Origin: Monarcha castaneiventris obscurior
Taxonomy: Eukaryota; Chordata; Aves; Passeriformes; Monarchidae
Assembly: GCA_026261815.1 (NCBI GenBank)
Contig: JAMPIT010000417.1
Coordinates: 1,273,501 to 1,337,500 of the forward strand
Direction of reading: 5' to 3'
Length of the DNA stretch: 64,000 nt
Both the position numbers and the translations under genes were made by a program. The notes beneath the pieces are model-generated. The model was not told the DNA's origin and ran no database searches. It saw nothing but the letters and a program-made list of their open reading frames with translations. Below are positions 23,501 through 38,500 of this stretch, piece by piece (positions within the stretch are counted from its first letter, which is position 1; each line of letters opens with the position of its first letter).

Positions 23501-26500
23501 GAAGGCTGGAACAGTGTGTCCAAGGAAGTAAAAACTTAATTTTAGTGTCTTATTATGGCTCTGGAGACTCAAAGCTATCACATTTCTTCTCCTGAGCTAT
23601 TACAGTAAAGCACAACACCAGAGTTTAAATAGGTTACCAGCTGAAAATAGAAACAAAAGGGAATTGTCAATTTGGCCTTAATGTAACAGAAACAAAATAC
23701 TAAGGAGGCAACAGATGCAGGCTAAACTGAATTTTGGTGTTGAAAGCAGGAATTAAACCTCTTTCTAAAATGAGTGAAACATATATAATATATACATTTA
23801 TATATAGTTATATTATAATTATATATATATTTAAACAAATATATACATACATATACACATATATAGTTATAGTTACATAATTATATAATATAACTATTTG
23901 TAAGTACATATTACTAGCATATGTACAAATGAAACATCCAGGAATTCCTCTCCCTATGCTGATAGCACAGAAGTCACCAAAACACAAGTCCTGTGAAATT
24001 TACAGTACGATCTTTAAAGTAAATATTAAAGAAACAGAAGAGTATAGAAAAGACTAATGTCACATCTGATGAAATACAAATAAAAAAGGGAAACAAGATT
24101 CAATAACGAGAACAAACGAAAATAAAGAGATCTCGAAGTTCTTACCTGTATTTGCAATGCATGGTTTTTCTCTTGTAGCTGGTTAAGAACCGCGGTTTCT
24201 CCTTCACCAGCTTGAATTTTTGCATATAAGTCTTCTCTTTCCTTTTCTAGCAGAGAGATGTTGTCCTTGCTTTTTTGAAGCAAAGCCTCAAGATTTTGAA
24301 TTTTTTGGTCCTTATCTCCAATTTGTCGTAGTACTTGCTCCAGATCATTCTAGAAAAGACCATAATAGTGTCCTTAATTAAAAGGACCTTAAAAGATGGG
24401 CCTAATGCATAAAATGTTGGATAAATTTATCAAACACTTTCCGTATATTCTATTCTAGATTTAGAAGTTAATTTATTGAAACTAGTATACTTTCAGCAAG
24501 TCACTTTAGAGATAAAAAATATTTAGCATAATGAAACCCTGGAACACACTTTCACATGAGGATACATAACTATGTTACCTGGGCTTCTCGGAGTTTTGCT
24601 GTTGTATTTTGCTGAAGTGTCTGCTGCTCCTGGTGCTGCTGCTTTGCCTTTTCTAATTGATGTTGCAATTCTGTGGAATTTGCTGCTTTTTCCTTTAGCT
24701 GAAAAAAAAAACCAAAACCAAACACGAAACAAACCAGACTAATGAGTGGAAAAAGCACCACTCAGTATGCCAATTGTATGTACTCAATGTTGACTCTAAA
24801 AGATTTTAGTGTAAATATGGATTTTTGAAAACTTGAAAAAAAAACCAAAAATCTGTAATGGTAGCTAAATGATCAAAATCTAATCAAAGCTTTCTTTACT
24901 ATTAATCTGTGAGATTCTATATCACAAGCGAGAACTACAAAACAATTATCAGATGCATGTAATTTAGCTCTCAAAAAATCTAAAACGTAAGAAACTTTTA
25001 GTATGCTTTTTACAATACTTGTTAAGGTGTAACATGACTGATAATACATATACCTGTAAAACAACATTATTATTACTATTTTTGGCAATTTCAGTAGCAA
25101 CTGTCAGTCATTATTTTAGTAGCAACTTCAGTTTAGCAGTCTCTCCACTTCTATACTAGTCAAGGCTTTGCAAATTAGCTACAGAAAAGTTTAAAGCTTT
25201 GACAACATACCACTCAGATATTTGGCCAATCCCCCTACAGCCAGCAGAAAATCAGCAACATATACAAGATACTCTTTAAAACAAATAAAAATTAATAAAA
25301 CAAGTGTTTTCTACACATCCACCCCACACAGATTATTAACTATCAATGACCTGCTGTGCAATGTTCACTTTTATCTTCATGTAGGGCTTTATCCTACAAA
25401 AATATCTACACACAAAACTACCTATACGGGCCTATGTGCACCTAAGTAATTCTTTCGTAAGACCCTTAGACAAAGCTAATAAGTGTAAAATGCACAACTT
25501 TTGTTCATTTGTTAAGCACCACAAACACACATACATCTTTAAAGACAAGCAGCACCTAAGCAGATTTCGATAATTTTAATGCAAGTCCTTGACAGTATAA
25601 GTCAAAAGAAATTCCCATGAGAACAAACTTTATAAACTGCACTGTCATCACAAGTGTGCATACAGGTATATCACCAGAACTAGAACAAACTACAGAATCT
25701 GCATAAAAACCCCTACCTGCTCTTCAGCACGAGAAAGTTTTAATTGTAGGTCAGCCACCTGCTGCTCTTTGTCCATCAGCTTCTCACTGGACAGCTGCCT
25801 CTGCTCCTTGAGCCGCCCATGCGCTTCCCCTAACTGGCGCTCTGTTTCTAGGAGCTTACTGTGCAACTGTAAAAAAGAGAGTCATCCCCTTTTTCAGTCA
25901 TTCTTTAGCCAACACTGATATGGACTCATTTTCTGCAATGTTTATGTGAAGTTTTCATAACCCAGAGCAAAACAATTCCATGACCTCCTGAAGTCATGTC
26001 TACACCTCATACACCTCAGAAACACAAACCATGTTAAAAACAGCATCAACTGCGCAAGCAAGAAGAGATACTCAAAAAAGGGTGTTGGAAGGACTCAAAA
26101 ACATCCTCATTTATCTACAGAATCCCTTCAAAACAAGTTACAGAGATTTAACAGAACCAGGAAGAGGGTGATCCTTCAAAGGCCTATGGACTGTCATGTA
26201 AAATAGTGATGCTTTTGAACCATCTCAGCTTATCCAGCTCACACACTCCTGTAGATCCAGTGGCTGAAGTACCTGGCCTTTACCTGCTCCACTGCCTCCC
26301 ACAATATATTGTTCTGCACAGCTAGAATATTAAGAGTGTAATTTTTAGCTTGAGCTGGCTACATCAATGGCATTCATTCTCTACAGAGAAGAGATACGTG
26401 AACAGTCAGCGTAGGGTACACAGTAACTTTGGTGGCTTACAGTCCAGTACCTTCCAGCAGCAAAGAGTAAGTAGGTGGATGTGCTCCAGCTGGACACAAA

Positions 26501-29500
26501 CCTGCTTCCTGATTTTATCAGCCATCAAAAGCAGTACTGCACCATCTTCAAAGTGCAAGGATGGCCTTTTACAATTCACTGTTCTGAAAAGCTCTTTTCA
26601 TAAAATCAGCTTATTCTACGTGAAACTGCCACTATTTGTCCTGGGCTGCCTCCTGCCTACTTCTCTACACGAACACATTCAAGGATACAATGACCTTTTA
26701 TCTCAATGCAAAACCAGAGAACGGATCAGACCTTTCAGCATAGCAAGAACTTTCCATAGGTTGTGGGAAGCTATGAACGAAGCTTGCTCCCCTATGCATT
26801 AATGTCCAAGGCCCTTGAACCATCCACCTTTTTACTCTAGGTCCTCCCTTCAATACCCCTAAACCTTCCTCATGCTTTCCTTAAATCCCTACTAAGATCT
26901 AAGCAAAAGGCAGCCCAGTTTTATTGTTCACTGCAAGCAATCACTATTTGACCAGCTGGCTGCCTAGTGGAGCAGAAAAAGGAACAGTGATTGTGATACC
27001 ATTATACTTTCCACCCAGGCATTAAAAGGGGGTAAGGCCTCTCTCCTGCTGTTTCCAAAAGAATTTAATACCAAAGAACTTAAAACTGAAGTCCTTTGGG
27101 CCACCTGTCAAAATTTACCTCAAGCTATCAGACAATGCAAAAGTTTAAAGGGTTTGGAGACAGTAAAGTAAATGTATCCATGACTTACCTTCTTAGAAAA
27201 TCAAGCTAAATTATCTGTCCACAATCACAAAAACTGTGAGTGAAAAGCTGTTTGGCATGTGGCTAAGATGCTGATTGCTAGCAGTTACTGTACAGTTAAG
27301 AAACAGTTAGGAGAAGAGGGATGACAGGGTGAGGAAAGAGTCCAGAATCTCTCCTCCAGTAATGAAGAACATTTGTCTTTTCTTGCAGGATCACCAAATT
27401 ATAAATATTTCCTCTTCACTAAAAATACAAACAAGAACTGTAGAAAAAAAATCTATTGAAGAAAGGGTGCAACAAGATAACTATTAACTATTCATCGCTA
27501 TGTTGATACCAGAAGAAAATATTTGGAAAGAGGGAAATCAGTAAACCATATTTTACACAAGTTGCTTTTATCACAGACATGGTTAAGTATTTTTGAAGAA
27601 CTTTAGGATGATGTTTAAGTAAACAGAACCATAAAATCCAGGATTAACTTATGCTACAGAATGCAAAAAAATCATGAAAAAATACCTAGACCTTAAAAGA
27701 TGCAATTAAGTAGATTCAAATTGTCTCAACAGAATTTATTAGCAGTTAACATTTCTTCAAAACTGAAGGAGTCCATACTCTCTTGTCCACACCCTCCTCC
27801 TACTGTCATGCTGGAACCAACACTATCACTCAAGTTTCTCCCATTAAGATCACTTCTTCCACATCACCCAAATTCTAAAAAAAACAAACTTAACCAGACA
27901 TGCACCCATTCAAATGAATTTTGAGAAGATGACAAGGATTCTTAGAAAATGGGATTTGACTAAACAACTACACATACACCTCCACAAACAGAATTCATTG
28001 TCTCAATGTAAGCTAATGGACTACATGCACAAAAAGGTAATTCCAGTGAAGTACCAAGTGAATAAACATGAGAAATTCTGTCCTTTCATTACAATAGCTG
28101 AAATCTTCTTTGCAGGAAGAGAAAGGAAGAAATGTTTATGTTTGGCTTTTCTTTTTTCTTTTCTTTTCTTTTCTACCAGATACAAAGGGCTTTTTCCCTC
28201 CACTATTCTTCTACTATACAATTCTGAAACACATCCTGAAGTCCAGTGGCTTGTTGAAGATTTCTTGCTTAGGTTGTCTTCCTTCCCAATGATATCACCA
28301 GAGAATGTGTCATGCCTCCATTTCCTTTCATAGGAATTAATTCAGCAATGCTTTACTCGACTTCCTCCTCGTTCATTTTCCCACCCCAAAAATCCTTCCT
28401 GAAAATGACCTCAGGCTGAAGACAGATTTCAGCTCAACCTCTTGGCTATGCTCCTGTTGCCTAGGCAGACTGAGGCAGTTTCATCAAATGCAGATTCCTA
28501 TGCAGATAACTAATACAATTATCTGCTCTTCCACTGACAGAAGACTGATGGGAGAAGGAAAGACATTCTGGGGATGTAATACACACATAAATATGGTTTT
28601 GCCAAGTCACAGTTCTCCCAAGGTAAACTATACACAGAGAGCTTGCAACCCAATCTGTTTCAGATTTTACAAAGAGTTGAATGCTCAGAAACACTCACTT
28701 TAAAATAAATAAGCTTTAGCAAGGTTAAAATGAAGTATGTCATACTAACAAATAAAATTTTTTACATCTTAGTACTGGACATGATTATTGATACGCAAAT
28801 ATTTCTCCAGTCTAACACACTGCTCTCCAAAAAATGACCAACTAGATGAAACTGAATTCAACCAGCCTAAAGTTTCAAAATGCTCAATGTTATATGAAAG
28901 TCCTAGTTCTCTGAGTTATTGGACTCAGCAGAACAATAGGTTCTGGTGGGAGGGATGCTCTGGGTGTTCTCACAGCGACAGCAACATAAAGAGAAGTTGT
29001 TTCTGGAGAAACACTAAGGAAGCAGTATCAAGACTTCACATTACCCTGGCTTTTCACACTAAGTATTCCCTACTATATTGACTACTCAGTCTTAAAGTAA
29101 ATCAAGCACTATTCAATTCTAATGTACAACCAAGACTCACTTTTCTCAAGCTTCCTATAGAGTAGTAAAATACAAGTACTGGTTAATTACTCTCCTCCAA
29201 ATAAGGAAATGTAAATGCATGTGCATAAGAAATACACATGTGCAGTGTAAAAACATACCTGACTGAGCTCGCTTTGGAGTTGCAGGCCATGCTGCTCTTT
29301 TTCCTCCCTCTGCTGCTGGAGCTGTTTACATTCTGCCTTGAGATGCTGGTACTTTGTCTCTACTTCAGACAACTCTTCTTTAAGTTTCTGGCTTGCTTCT
29401 CCCTTCTCACCTAGCTCTGTCTGTAATCTCTGTATCGAGGCTTCAGAAGCAGACAGCTTTGCCTGAAGCTGTTGGCAGTCCAGGTCCTTCTGGTGAAAAC

Positions 29501-32500
29501 TTGCCTGCACATTCTTCTTACTCACAGATACTTCATTGTGTTTTTCTTCCAGCTGGGTGTAGTCCTGTTCTTTCTTCAGAAGCTTCTCAGTCAGACTCTA
29601 AGAAGAGAGTTACACAGCAAGTTAAGTATGATTCTGCTTGCAGCTGTTCAATGCATTATTGAAATTTTTTTCTAAGTGTTGATGCTAAACAGTGAAGAAC
29701 TTGTACAAAAACATTATTAAAGAAAATATTAACCTGTATCTTGTGTTACACAAGTTGATTCTGGAGCCCATACAGTACACAGTTTCAACTGGAAATACTG
29801 TTTTTCACATTCTCACATAAATTCACTTCCTCTTACTGAGAACACCACACAAACTCTACTTCCGTATCCTGAAATCTAATTTGTTCTCCCTGAATGTTGA
29901 AATTAACTTTACTACAACTGCAACTCCTTGGGGAAAAGCTGAAAGGTTTTCCATGCTAGCTATCTTCTGGGCTACAGGCCCTTACTGGCCTCGGCATGGC
30001 AAGCCAAGACCCACAATTTCTGTGCTTTAAAAATGAAGAAAAGAGAGTTCCTGTTGGTCTCAGAGAACTGATCTTTTATATATATATATTTATATATACA
30101 TCTGTTCTCCTCAGTATAGCTCCTAAAATATAAAAAACAGGTTTCTTGCTTGAGGTTGTACATGAGCTTGAAAAACCTCACATCAATGCACAGAAGTATC
30201 TTCCCACATTGCAACTGGATTATAAATCAGTGCTCATATCAAATGTATTATATTCTATATATTCTAGGTATAATGTATTCTATCACGAATTAATGGCTCC
30301 TCCCTGACAGATTCTTCAAGGATGGCAAACTGCTCAAAGTGAAAGCAATTTCTCTTATTGGAAGCTAGTCTTATTTTTTCCAATTCTAGGTCCAACTCTT
30401 CCAGGGCCAAAATTCCTAGCATTTCATTCCTAGGGACACCACCTTTCAAAAAGCTGCAAAAAGAGATGGCTGTGAACTGTCTTAAGTCACTAAAACTGAA
30501 AGAGGAAAAGTAGCTCACTGCCACTTCTCTTCTTCCTATTCCTTAAGTGGTGTTTGGCATTAATCTGACATAGCAGAGGACTCTCTCTTAATGTGTGGTG
30601 ATCATATGCATCAATCTGTTTACCTCCACACTGTTAATGAATTACCAAAAGATTCAGGAAAGGGCTCTATACTGTATAGCAACATTTCTGCCAAAAGCTT
30701 GATTCATTGCTGCTGGTCTGTGGAAAATTACAGCATGACAATTCTCACCTTCTCAGTTCCACACCTGATTTAGCAAGCCAAACAGAATCATCCTGCTAAA
30801 GGTAGTTTCATTTACCAAATTTTAATTGCACCTTATATTTTTTGCAAATGCCACTTTAATATTAGATTAATAAATACACTCCATTTGGTCCCTGTCCTTT
30901 CCTGTTTTCCAACGCTGACAAGGTTCCTGGTAAATACATGTATGTAATGTCCAGTTCATACACAGTGTTAAATGCAACATAAAGCAGTACACATCTTTCT
31001 CTTTGTTTCCTTTCCCCCTTTTCTCCCTTTTTACCCCCACAATACATGATTTCTAAACACAAATACAAAATGCAGCAAGCTCAAAGAGCTCTGCTAACGG
31101 CTCTCAAAGAATATAAGTTGAGAAGTTTCTGGAATTAATTTTCATTTTCTACCATTCATGATGCCAATAAATGGCCTGAAAAATATGGGAAAAGTACGAT
31201 CTAAAAGCTAAGAAACTGGAAAACCAGTGAAGAGAGCTCAGAATATCTTTCAAATAATGATTTTTAGGCAAATACATTATTCCCAGGGGTACTACTTTTA
31301 ATGTGTGAGATGGCAATACTGCTTAATGATAGGGGAGCATAAACTGCAGCAATTAGAAATTTGCAATCATCACAACCCGTTGTAGCATATGATGATCACT
31401 ACAATATAGTGTTTGCTTGTGCATTATAATAGTCCAGTTGTTAAACAAAATGGCAAAGGAATTCTCAGCTTCTGCAAGAAGTTAGTCTTCAGTGCTTCCC
31501 AAGGCAATGTGTGATGTGTTTCCATTTTAATGTGAGCTAAAAAGCGTAGGAAATAATAGCATTCTCACCTGATTCTTCTGTTCTAGCTCTTTGAGTGAAC
31601 TTTGAAGTTTTTGCAGCTCCTGAACATACACAGCTACCTCCTGAGGTCCTTTGGCAAGTTCAGCTCTTAATTGGTTAATGGTTGCCTGAAAAGACAAACA
31701 GAAAAATCCACATATAAAACAAAGGTTTGCATGCATAATCCAACAAAAGCAAGATGTCTGGTAGCAAAATAAAAATACATCTTCTATACAAATAAAAAGC
31801 CTAAGGAAAAAAATCACATGTAAATTAAGCTCAGAGCACCATCAGAAGTTATCACTGAGCATAATTTCCCAGCTGAGATTCATTTATGTCCTATTTTGGA
31901 AGATGAAAATCTGACCCAATCCGACAGCAAACGCCAGGTTGAGCCCAAAACTGATGAAAATCATAACAGATTATCGATTGATAATTATCACAGTTCTAGC
32001 CCAAGGTGAAACCTTTCCAAATCATTGCAGTTACATGGCCAAAATCTTGGCCGATCTAGGAAGGGAAATGTGCTGGAAAAGGCTCTAGAAGCAAGTCTGG
32101 CATGTGATGCAAACTTGGTGTGTGACTTTTGGACACATCAACCCTGCACGTCTTCATAATCAGAGGAACAATACTACCCCATTAAACAGCACCAGTACAG
32201 AACAGAATATATCAATGACTGCACAGTATTTGAATACAGTAATGGAAGAAAACAACAAAAGCACTTCAGGGCATGGCTGCCCTAAAACATGTTGTGTATT
32301 CATGCACTCATTTCAAATACACTATATAGTAGTGACCTTTATAAAGAAGTTTTCTTTCCTATCATTCCTGCAGAGATTTCAGCACAAATGCATAAATGCT
32401 GAATTCAAGAGTGAACTAAAGCAGAATAGAAGTAGTAGACAATAACCATCCAATTTGCCACCTTCCTGCAGAAGAAGGAACACCAAAGAGAACATAACAG

Positions 32501-35500
32501 TATATGACTGCATATAGTTAACTGACTCTCTGTAATGCTGTGCTTTACAAAGCTGTTTCATAACAGAGCTGTTAGTAAAAACACATCCTAGGATCGGTCT
32601 TTTTCGGACTAACGTTCCAGGATTTTATCAGAAAACAGTATGGATATTTCATACTGAGAGAATACAATGCAGAAAATGTGCAGAAGGTTGCAGCCTTTCC
32701 AACTAGAATCATAATTTATGTGCATAAAGATCCATTTCTTTTTCACAATTCAGTAGGACCATCCCACATTTCTTTCTTAACAGGGAAATACACCCTGGGT
32801 AAATATTCAGTCCTGGTATTTTCTTGCTGATGTGTCTCTATGAATAATGAACCATTTAAAAAACAGAAATGCTTCTGTTTAATAACATCTTGAAATTGTC
32901 TTGATATGGCAGAAATTTTCTATAAGAATAAAATTCTTTCCAAAAAATTTACCTCAAATTTAGGTGTACCTATTAGAGAGCAGAAAAATAAAATGGATGG
33001 GTGAAGGATGGAAAGAAACAGCCACAAAAGCTGTAGTAAGCACACTTCCTCAAATTTGTTTTATAAATATTCCAGTGTTTCTAATGCCTTTGCTTAGAGG
33101 GAGCAAAAAAAACCCAAAAAACCAAAAAAACACTAGTCCCAGCTTTATTAAATTTACCTACAATTTAGGCTACTAATCATGTTTATTTCTGTGGGCACTC
33201 AAGTTAACAATCAAGCCTAGGTGCTGCATTTAATGAAGATTTATCAGATACTGAAACAAACGCCAATAAGCAGACATTCACAGCAATGCTTAGCTCCAAA
33301 GCAGTGCAGCTGTTTTCATAACACATTTACTATACAGGAGCCACTACAGTGAAAAACTAAAGATGAAAGGAGCCACTCAGTATGAATATTCATCTGAGAG
33401 ATGCAGATGCCATTTTCAGGTACAGCTCTGAAAAAGAGGTAAAAACACCCAAAAGATTTAGGTGACAGTTGTAGAGTGCACTATTCTTCACATCCCTCTC
33501 CTGCAGTATTTGAAGATGCTCATATAGGGCTAATATGATTTTTGTTATTTTCACCCATACTGAGCATTTACCTTATTTTAAAGATACTCACTTTGAAAAC
33601 CAGTATTAATATATGTATCCTCAGCCAGCCTGTAAAAACAGCCGAGGGCGGTGTAAAAAGCACTTTTAAATTTCAGTCCTTGCTGCGGTCTTGAAGAGCA
33701 AAGCTGAGATGAAACATGGCCAAACACTTATGTCAAAACTTAAACATACCTATTTTGGGGAAACAGGAGCAATTCATGCTTCTGTGAGAATGTTTTTAAG
33801 ATGAAAGGTTTTTGTTATGCCCACGTGACTGTCATTTTATCTTCACATGAGAATTAAATATCCAAAACCACAAAAAACTACAGAGACAGTATTTTGAAAT
33901 GAAATTTAAATTCTGCAGCACAATTGTGGCATCTCACAGTTAAAACCAAATTACAGTTGTGCAGCAACTTTACATGGCCACATAACCACATTACATTCGT
34001 AACACCAACTGTGATATTTCTTTTTCACATCTGATACAGAGCTTGCCATACATAATTCTAGCTTGAAAACAATGGTAGATTCATGTTTAGTACAATACTG
34101 TACCTGTGTATAGTTCCTGGAGATAAATATATCTGTTGGGGGGCAAAACAGAAAGGAAAACCCTAAGGAGTTTGGAACAATACCTGGCAGCATTTCTCTA
34201 AATTTTTACAGTGCAAAGGAAGGGATGGAAGGTTAAAACTTCGGTCCTGAAATCTAGGGCACATGAAACCCCAGAATAAACTTATGTCAGAAATTCTTCA
34301 CACCCATGAATCTCAACAGGACAGAGGATACTGGGAGTCCTACAGAAACTGCAGGCATTCCCTCATGTAAGCTGGGGAATATTGCAAGGACCACACTTCA
34401 TGAGAGACCACAGCTCTGCGTTGACAAATTTTGCTGGCATTGCTGCATTGGTGGGGGACATCGGAAGAACCAGGGGGCAAAATTAAAAGGTTTCAAACAC
34501 ACCTGATGTCTTTAGTAAAGATTGTTACATTGTCAAGTAATCTATTAGCAATATATTAACCAACCCACCAGTGAGTGCAATACCCAGCAAGAGAGTTCTT
34601 CTGCAGGTATGGATTTAGCAACTCCTCAACAGAGTAAACTGTATGTTAGACAAAAGTCTTTTTGGTGATACTGTATTTTTATCAGGATTTCTTGCAATTA
34701 TCTCTGTCAGAGATTTCCCTCACTATCATGGTAAACATCAAACAGGCTTTAGCCAGGAGCAGTTCGAGACAGTTTGAGAAGTAAAGTTCCTCTAAAGATC
34801 CAAATCTGAGCTGCTGCATCCCTTTTTCTGTTTTGTATGGAAGTCATAACTGGTAGAAGAGCAGAATAACCACAACCTTTGGAGAAGTGAGAAGATTCAA
34901 TTAAGAAAGATGCTTTTTCATTGTGATTAATTAATATTTTCCATTTTCATATGATAATCACAGCAAAGCTAGAACATACATCTTTAGGTACGATTATTAC
35001 CTCAGAGTTAGCCTGCTCTGCCTGCAAGTGCTTGCACTCATCTTTCAGCTTCTCAGATTCTCTTTCACGCTCCAGAGTCATTTTATCCATCAGTGTTTGA
35101 ACTTGGACCAGCTCCTTTTTCAGGACAGCCACATCTTCCACACCAGGCCTTTGTAGCTGAAAAGTTGTGAGCAGTGAGCAACAACACATTGGCAGACATG
35201 CAATGTCATTTCTAAAAATCTATCAAATCATCAATTTATAGACAAGGTGGCATATACAGTATTACAGCCAGGCTCTAAAAAAAAGAGATAAAGAAAACTC
35301 CCCCCCGCAAAAAACCCAAAACCACAGAGAACTGCTTATAATTCCCAAAGAAAACAGGATTTAAGGGCTAGCTTTTAGTTTCTGTCTGCTGAACTTTGAG
35401 CTTGTTGATTGATTTCAGCCAAATCTGACAAATGGAAAATTGTCTCAAAGATTAAATTTCTGTAATTTTTACGTATGTAGATGGCTAGATACTAGTCTTG

Positions 35501-38500
35501 AAGAATTATTTCAGAGAATCACCACAGACAAAACAAAAGGGCAGCTGAAGGCAATGTCTTGAAGATACTACCAGATATGGCTCACACCAAACACACAGGT
35601 AAAATCTGTCGGCCATTGCATCTCAAGCACCATAACATCCCTCAACATGAAATACTATGGAGGAAAAGAAGAGGGATGGTAACTAGGAGCAGCAAAGAAA
35701 GCAGAGAAAAGGAATGTTCGCATCTCTAGAAGAGAAAAGGAACAGAAAAAAAGATAAGAAGGAAAATGGAATGAAAATGAGAGATAAGAAGGAGCAGGGA
35801 GGAATGGACAAGTTCAGTATCTGGGCAAGGCCAACAGGCCCTTGAGGGCAGTCAGCCACAGGGAAGAAGGGGGATAAACAAGTCCTACTTTCCTCCAGAG
35901 TCTAAGCAGTAGCTGAGTGGGAGAAACAAGGAAGTTCCTTGCACTACTGCTTTAGAAGGGGCCCAACTTGCTGAGTCACTGGGATTGCTCCCTGGAGCCA
36001 TGGCTGTATATGAAGTCATCAGGAGCCAAAATCCTGGAATACGCACACATTGGCATTATCAGCCAAGTGCAAGAGGGACAAGATTAACATAGGCATGATG
36101 ATGACAGCTGCCAGTTTTTCAGCCACCATGTCACAAAACACCTCTCTGAGCACTTCTCTAAAATGCAGCTGTCCAAGGACAGTCAGTGCATACCACCTCA
36201 TGGAAAAAGAGTGACCTAAAGATAGCTGTGGAAGTCAGCAATGGCATGCTCCAAGTTCAGGTCTGGGCAGCACACCTACATGTGTAAGACACTGAGAAAT
36301 GCTGAAGGGTAGAGCATCAAACAAGAAGACTAACATAATGTAGGGTGAAATTTAGTATATAAGTCAAAAACAACATACAGTTTCTCACTGGAAAAACACT
36401 AAAAATGCAGATCAAAAACAATGGTACTCTGAATTTTTTCAGCCCACAAGCAGATATCTTCATGTTCAACGGAGTCTGACTGCTTTAAAACTGTGTTTGC
36501 AAGCAGTAAACTCCTCTCTTGACCTGAAAATAACAAAAACATTAATGTGATGTGAATACCAGCTCTGTCTTTAAGTCTTCTACTGTACTTCTCTCCTTCT
36601 GCAGTTCTTGTCTCAGGTTCGTCACTTTCTGCTCTGCACCTTCCCGAAGGCTGATTTCTTCATCATACTTTGATTTAAGATCTAATAAGAAAGAAGCTGA
36701 ATAAATGATCCCTTTCACAAATTGCACAAGTAAAGAAGAGAATTAGATCTCACGCTAATACACTTACCCACAATTTCAGTGGCCAGTTGTGCTGCCTTTT
36801 GTTCAAATAAGTCTTTCATTTGCTTAATGTTAAAATTTTCTACTTGGATCTCTTCTAGTTGCCGTTCTAATGATTCTATTTCCATAAAAAGAACAGTATT
36901 ATTTTCTAGAAGAACTAGGACAATACAGTTCCTCATGCCCATAACTAACCACGAGAGGTGAATATGCAGTCCAAAATCCCTTAACATCCAACCATCTTAG
37001 CAAAGTGAACAACTTTACTGAAGTTAAATATCTGCAAGCATGATGTCACTGTCACTAGCTGAGTACTCTGCAGGATTAAGAACATATTGGTTTTCACTGG
37101 TCACAAATAGCCCTTCAGATCACTGCAACATGCTGTTGAATTCCAAACCCTGAACTGTAATTAAAAGCTTTAATCAATATCAGTCAGATAGTTTATGAAC
37201 AAATAGGGAAATTGTTATTCTATGAGTGCCTCATGGAGAAAAACAGAGCAAAAATTATGAGTCTGAAAAACAAAAAAAAATTCAATGTTTTCTTTGCTAG
37301 CAATGAGCACAGAAGAACAATAAATAAAACCATCACTGAAAAATGCTGTAGTTTATACAGTATAGTGCTATAGTATATATCTGACTGCTTCAATATATGA
37401 AATTATTAAAAAAGCGTTCAAAATGTCTCATGAGAACTGCTTTTAGATTCAGGAGAACTCCTGTTTTGCTTCTAAAAATTTCAAACCCTGAGCCCCTGGA
37501 ACATTTCCCCAGACTACTGCTGAAGTCAAAGAGCTCTTAATAGATCTCACAATGAAATTTTTTGCCAGTAATTGTAACATTCCAGCTTTCTAGCTCTTTA
37601 ATTCACCAAAAGTGCTAATTTACCTAAAAGCTAAACCAAAATAAATTCCAAAGCAGTGCAGAAATTAATATAATAAAATTTTAGCCACCTGTAGACGTAG
37701 CTGTTGTCAATCCATCAGACTTAGAATCCTTAAGAAAACAGAATAAATGCACCATTAGACAGTAGGAATAAAAACTACTACTTCCAAAGTTCATCCATTT
37801 TTTGGAAAAGACAGGGAAATAAAGACTTCTGTGCTCAAATACTGCACAGCAGTATAAAAATACCTGAATTCAAACGGTTATATCTGGATAGGCCAAGATG
37901 ACTTTTCATTTCATATATCACTACACTATTAAGGTTCCACTTTAAGACTCCAGTAGGAATCCCTCCCCCTCCCTTCCTCAGTATAGAAATCTGTCCTAAA
38001 ATCAGAGGTTACAGACATCGAGAAGTACATCCTGAGAGGGTGTTTTGTCAGAAAGCAATTTCTGAGGTTTATAACTATACTGCATCTAAATAGCTCATAG
38101 TAATAAAAAAAGCAAGAGCTTCCTTTAGGGCACAACACACCACAATTTGTCTTGCCTTATTTTTTGAGCTCATCTGGATACCTATGAAATCCCACTGCTG
38201 TCTTCCAAGAGTTCTTATAAGACTTCATAGCCTTTTCTCATCAAAGGTGAAACACCACATTCAATTTATTTTCTTTAACAAACTGAGTTCTGAATAAGCC
38301 CAACAGAAGGAAAAGTCTGAACTGAACTTGTAGTGAGTAGTATGGAAGAATCATTATCTATTCTGACTTTGTTCTTTACATTTATATATACAATTACATT
38401 GTGGAGAGATAACTAGCTTTGTTTTCAAGAACATGTCAATATTTAAATTACAGAACTAACTAAATCAGGCCACGTGCCTTACAAAAAAGGTTTTAATCTT

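Noticed and set aside
26350..26802. 150-codon plus-strand open frame in intron 11
   Set aside because: No domain, no codon pattern, no flanking promoter or retroposon features; within the range expected by chance in this much intron.
35640..36210. Purine-rich and moderately GC-rich part of intron 8, considered as a CR1 or other LINE fragment
   Set aside because: I could not match consecutive blocks to a known avian repeat, so I do not call it.
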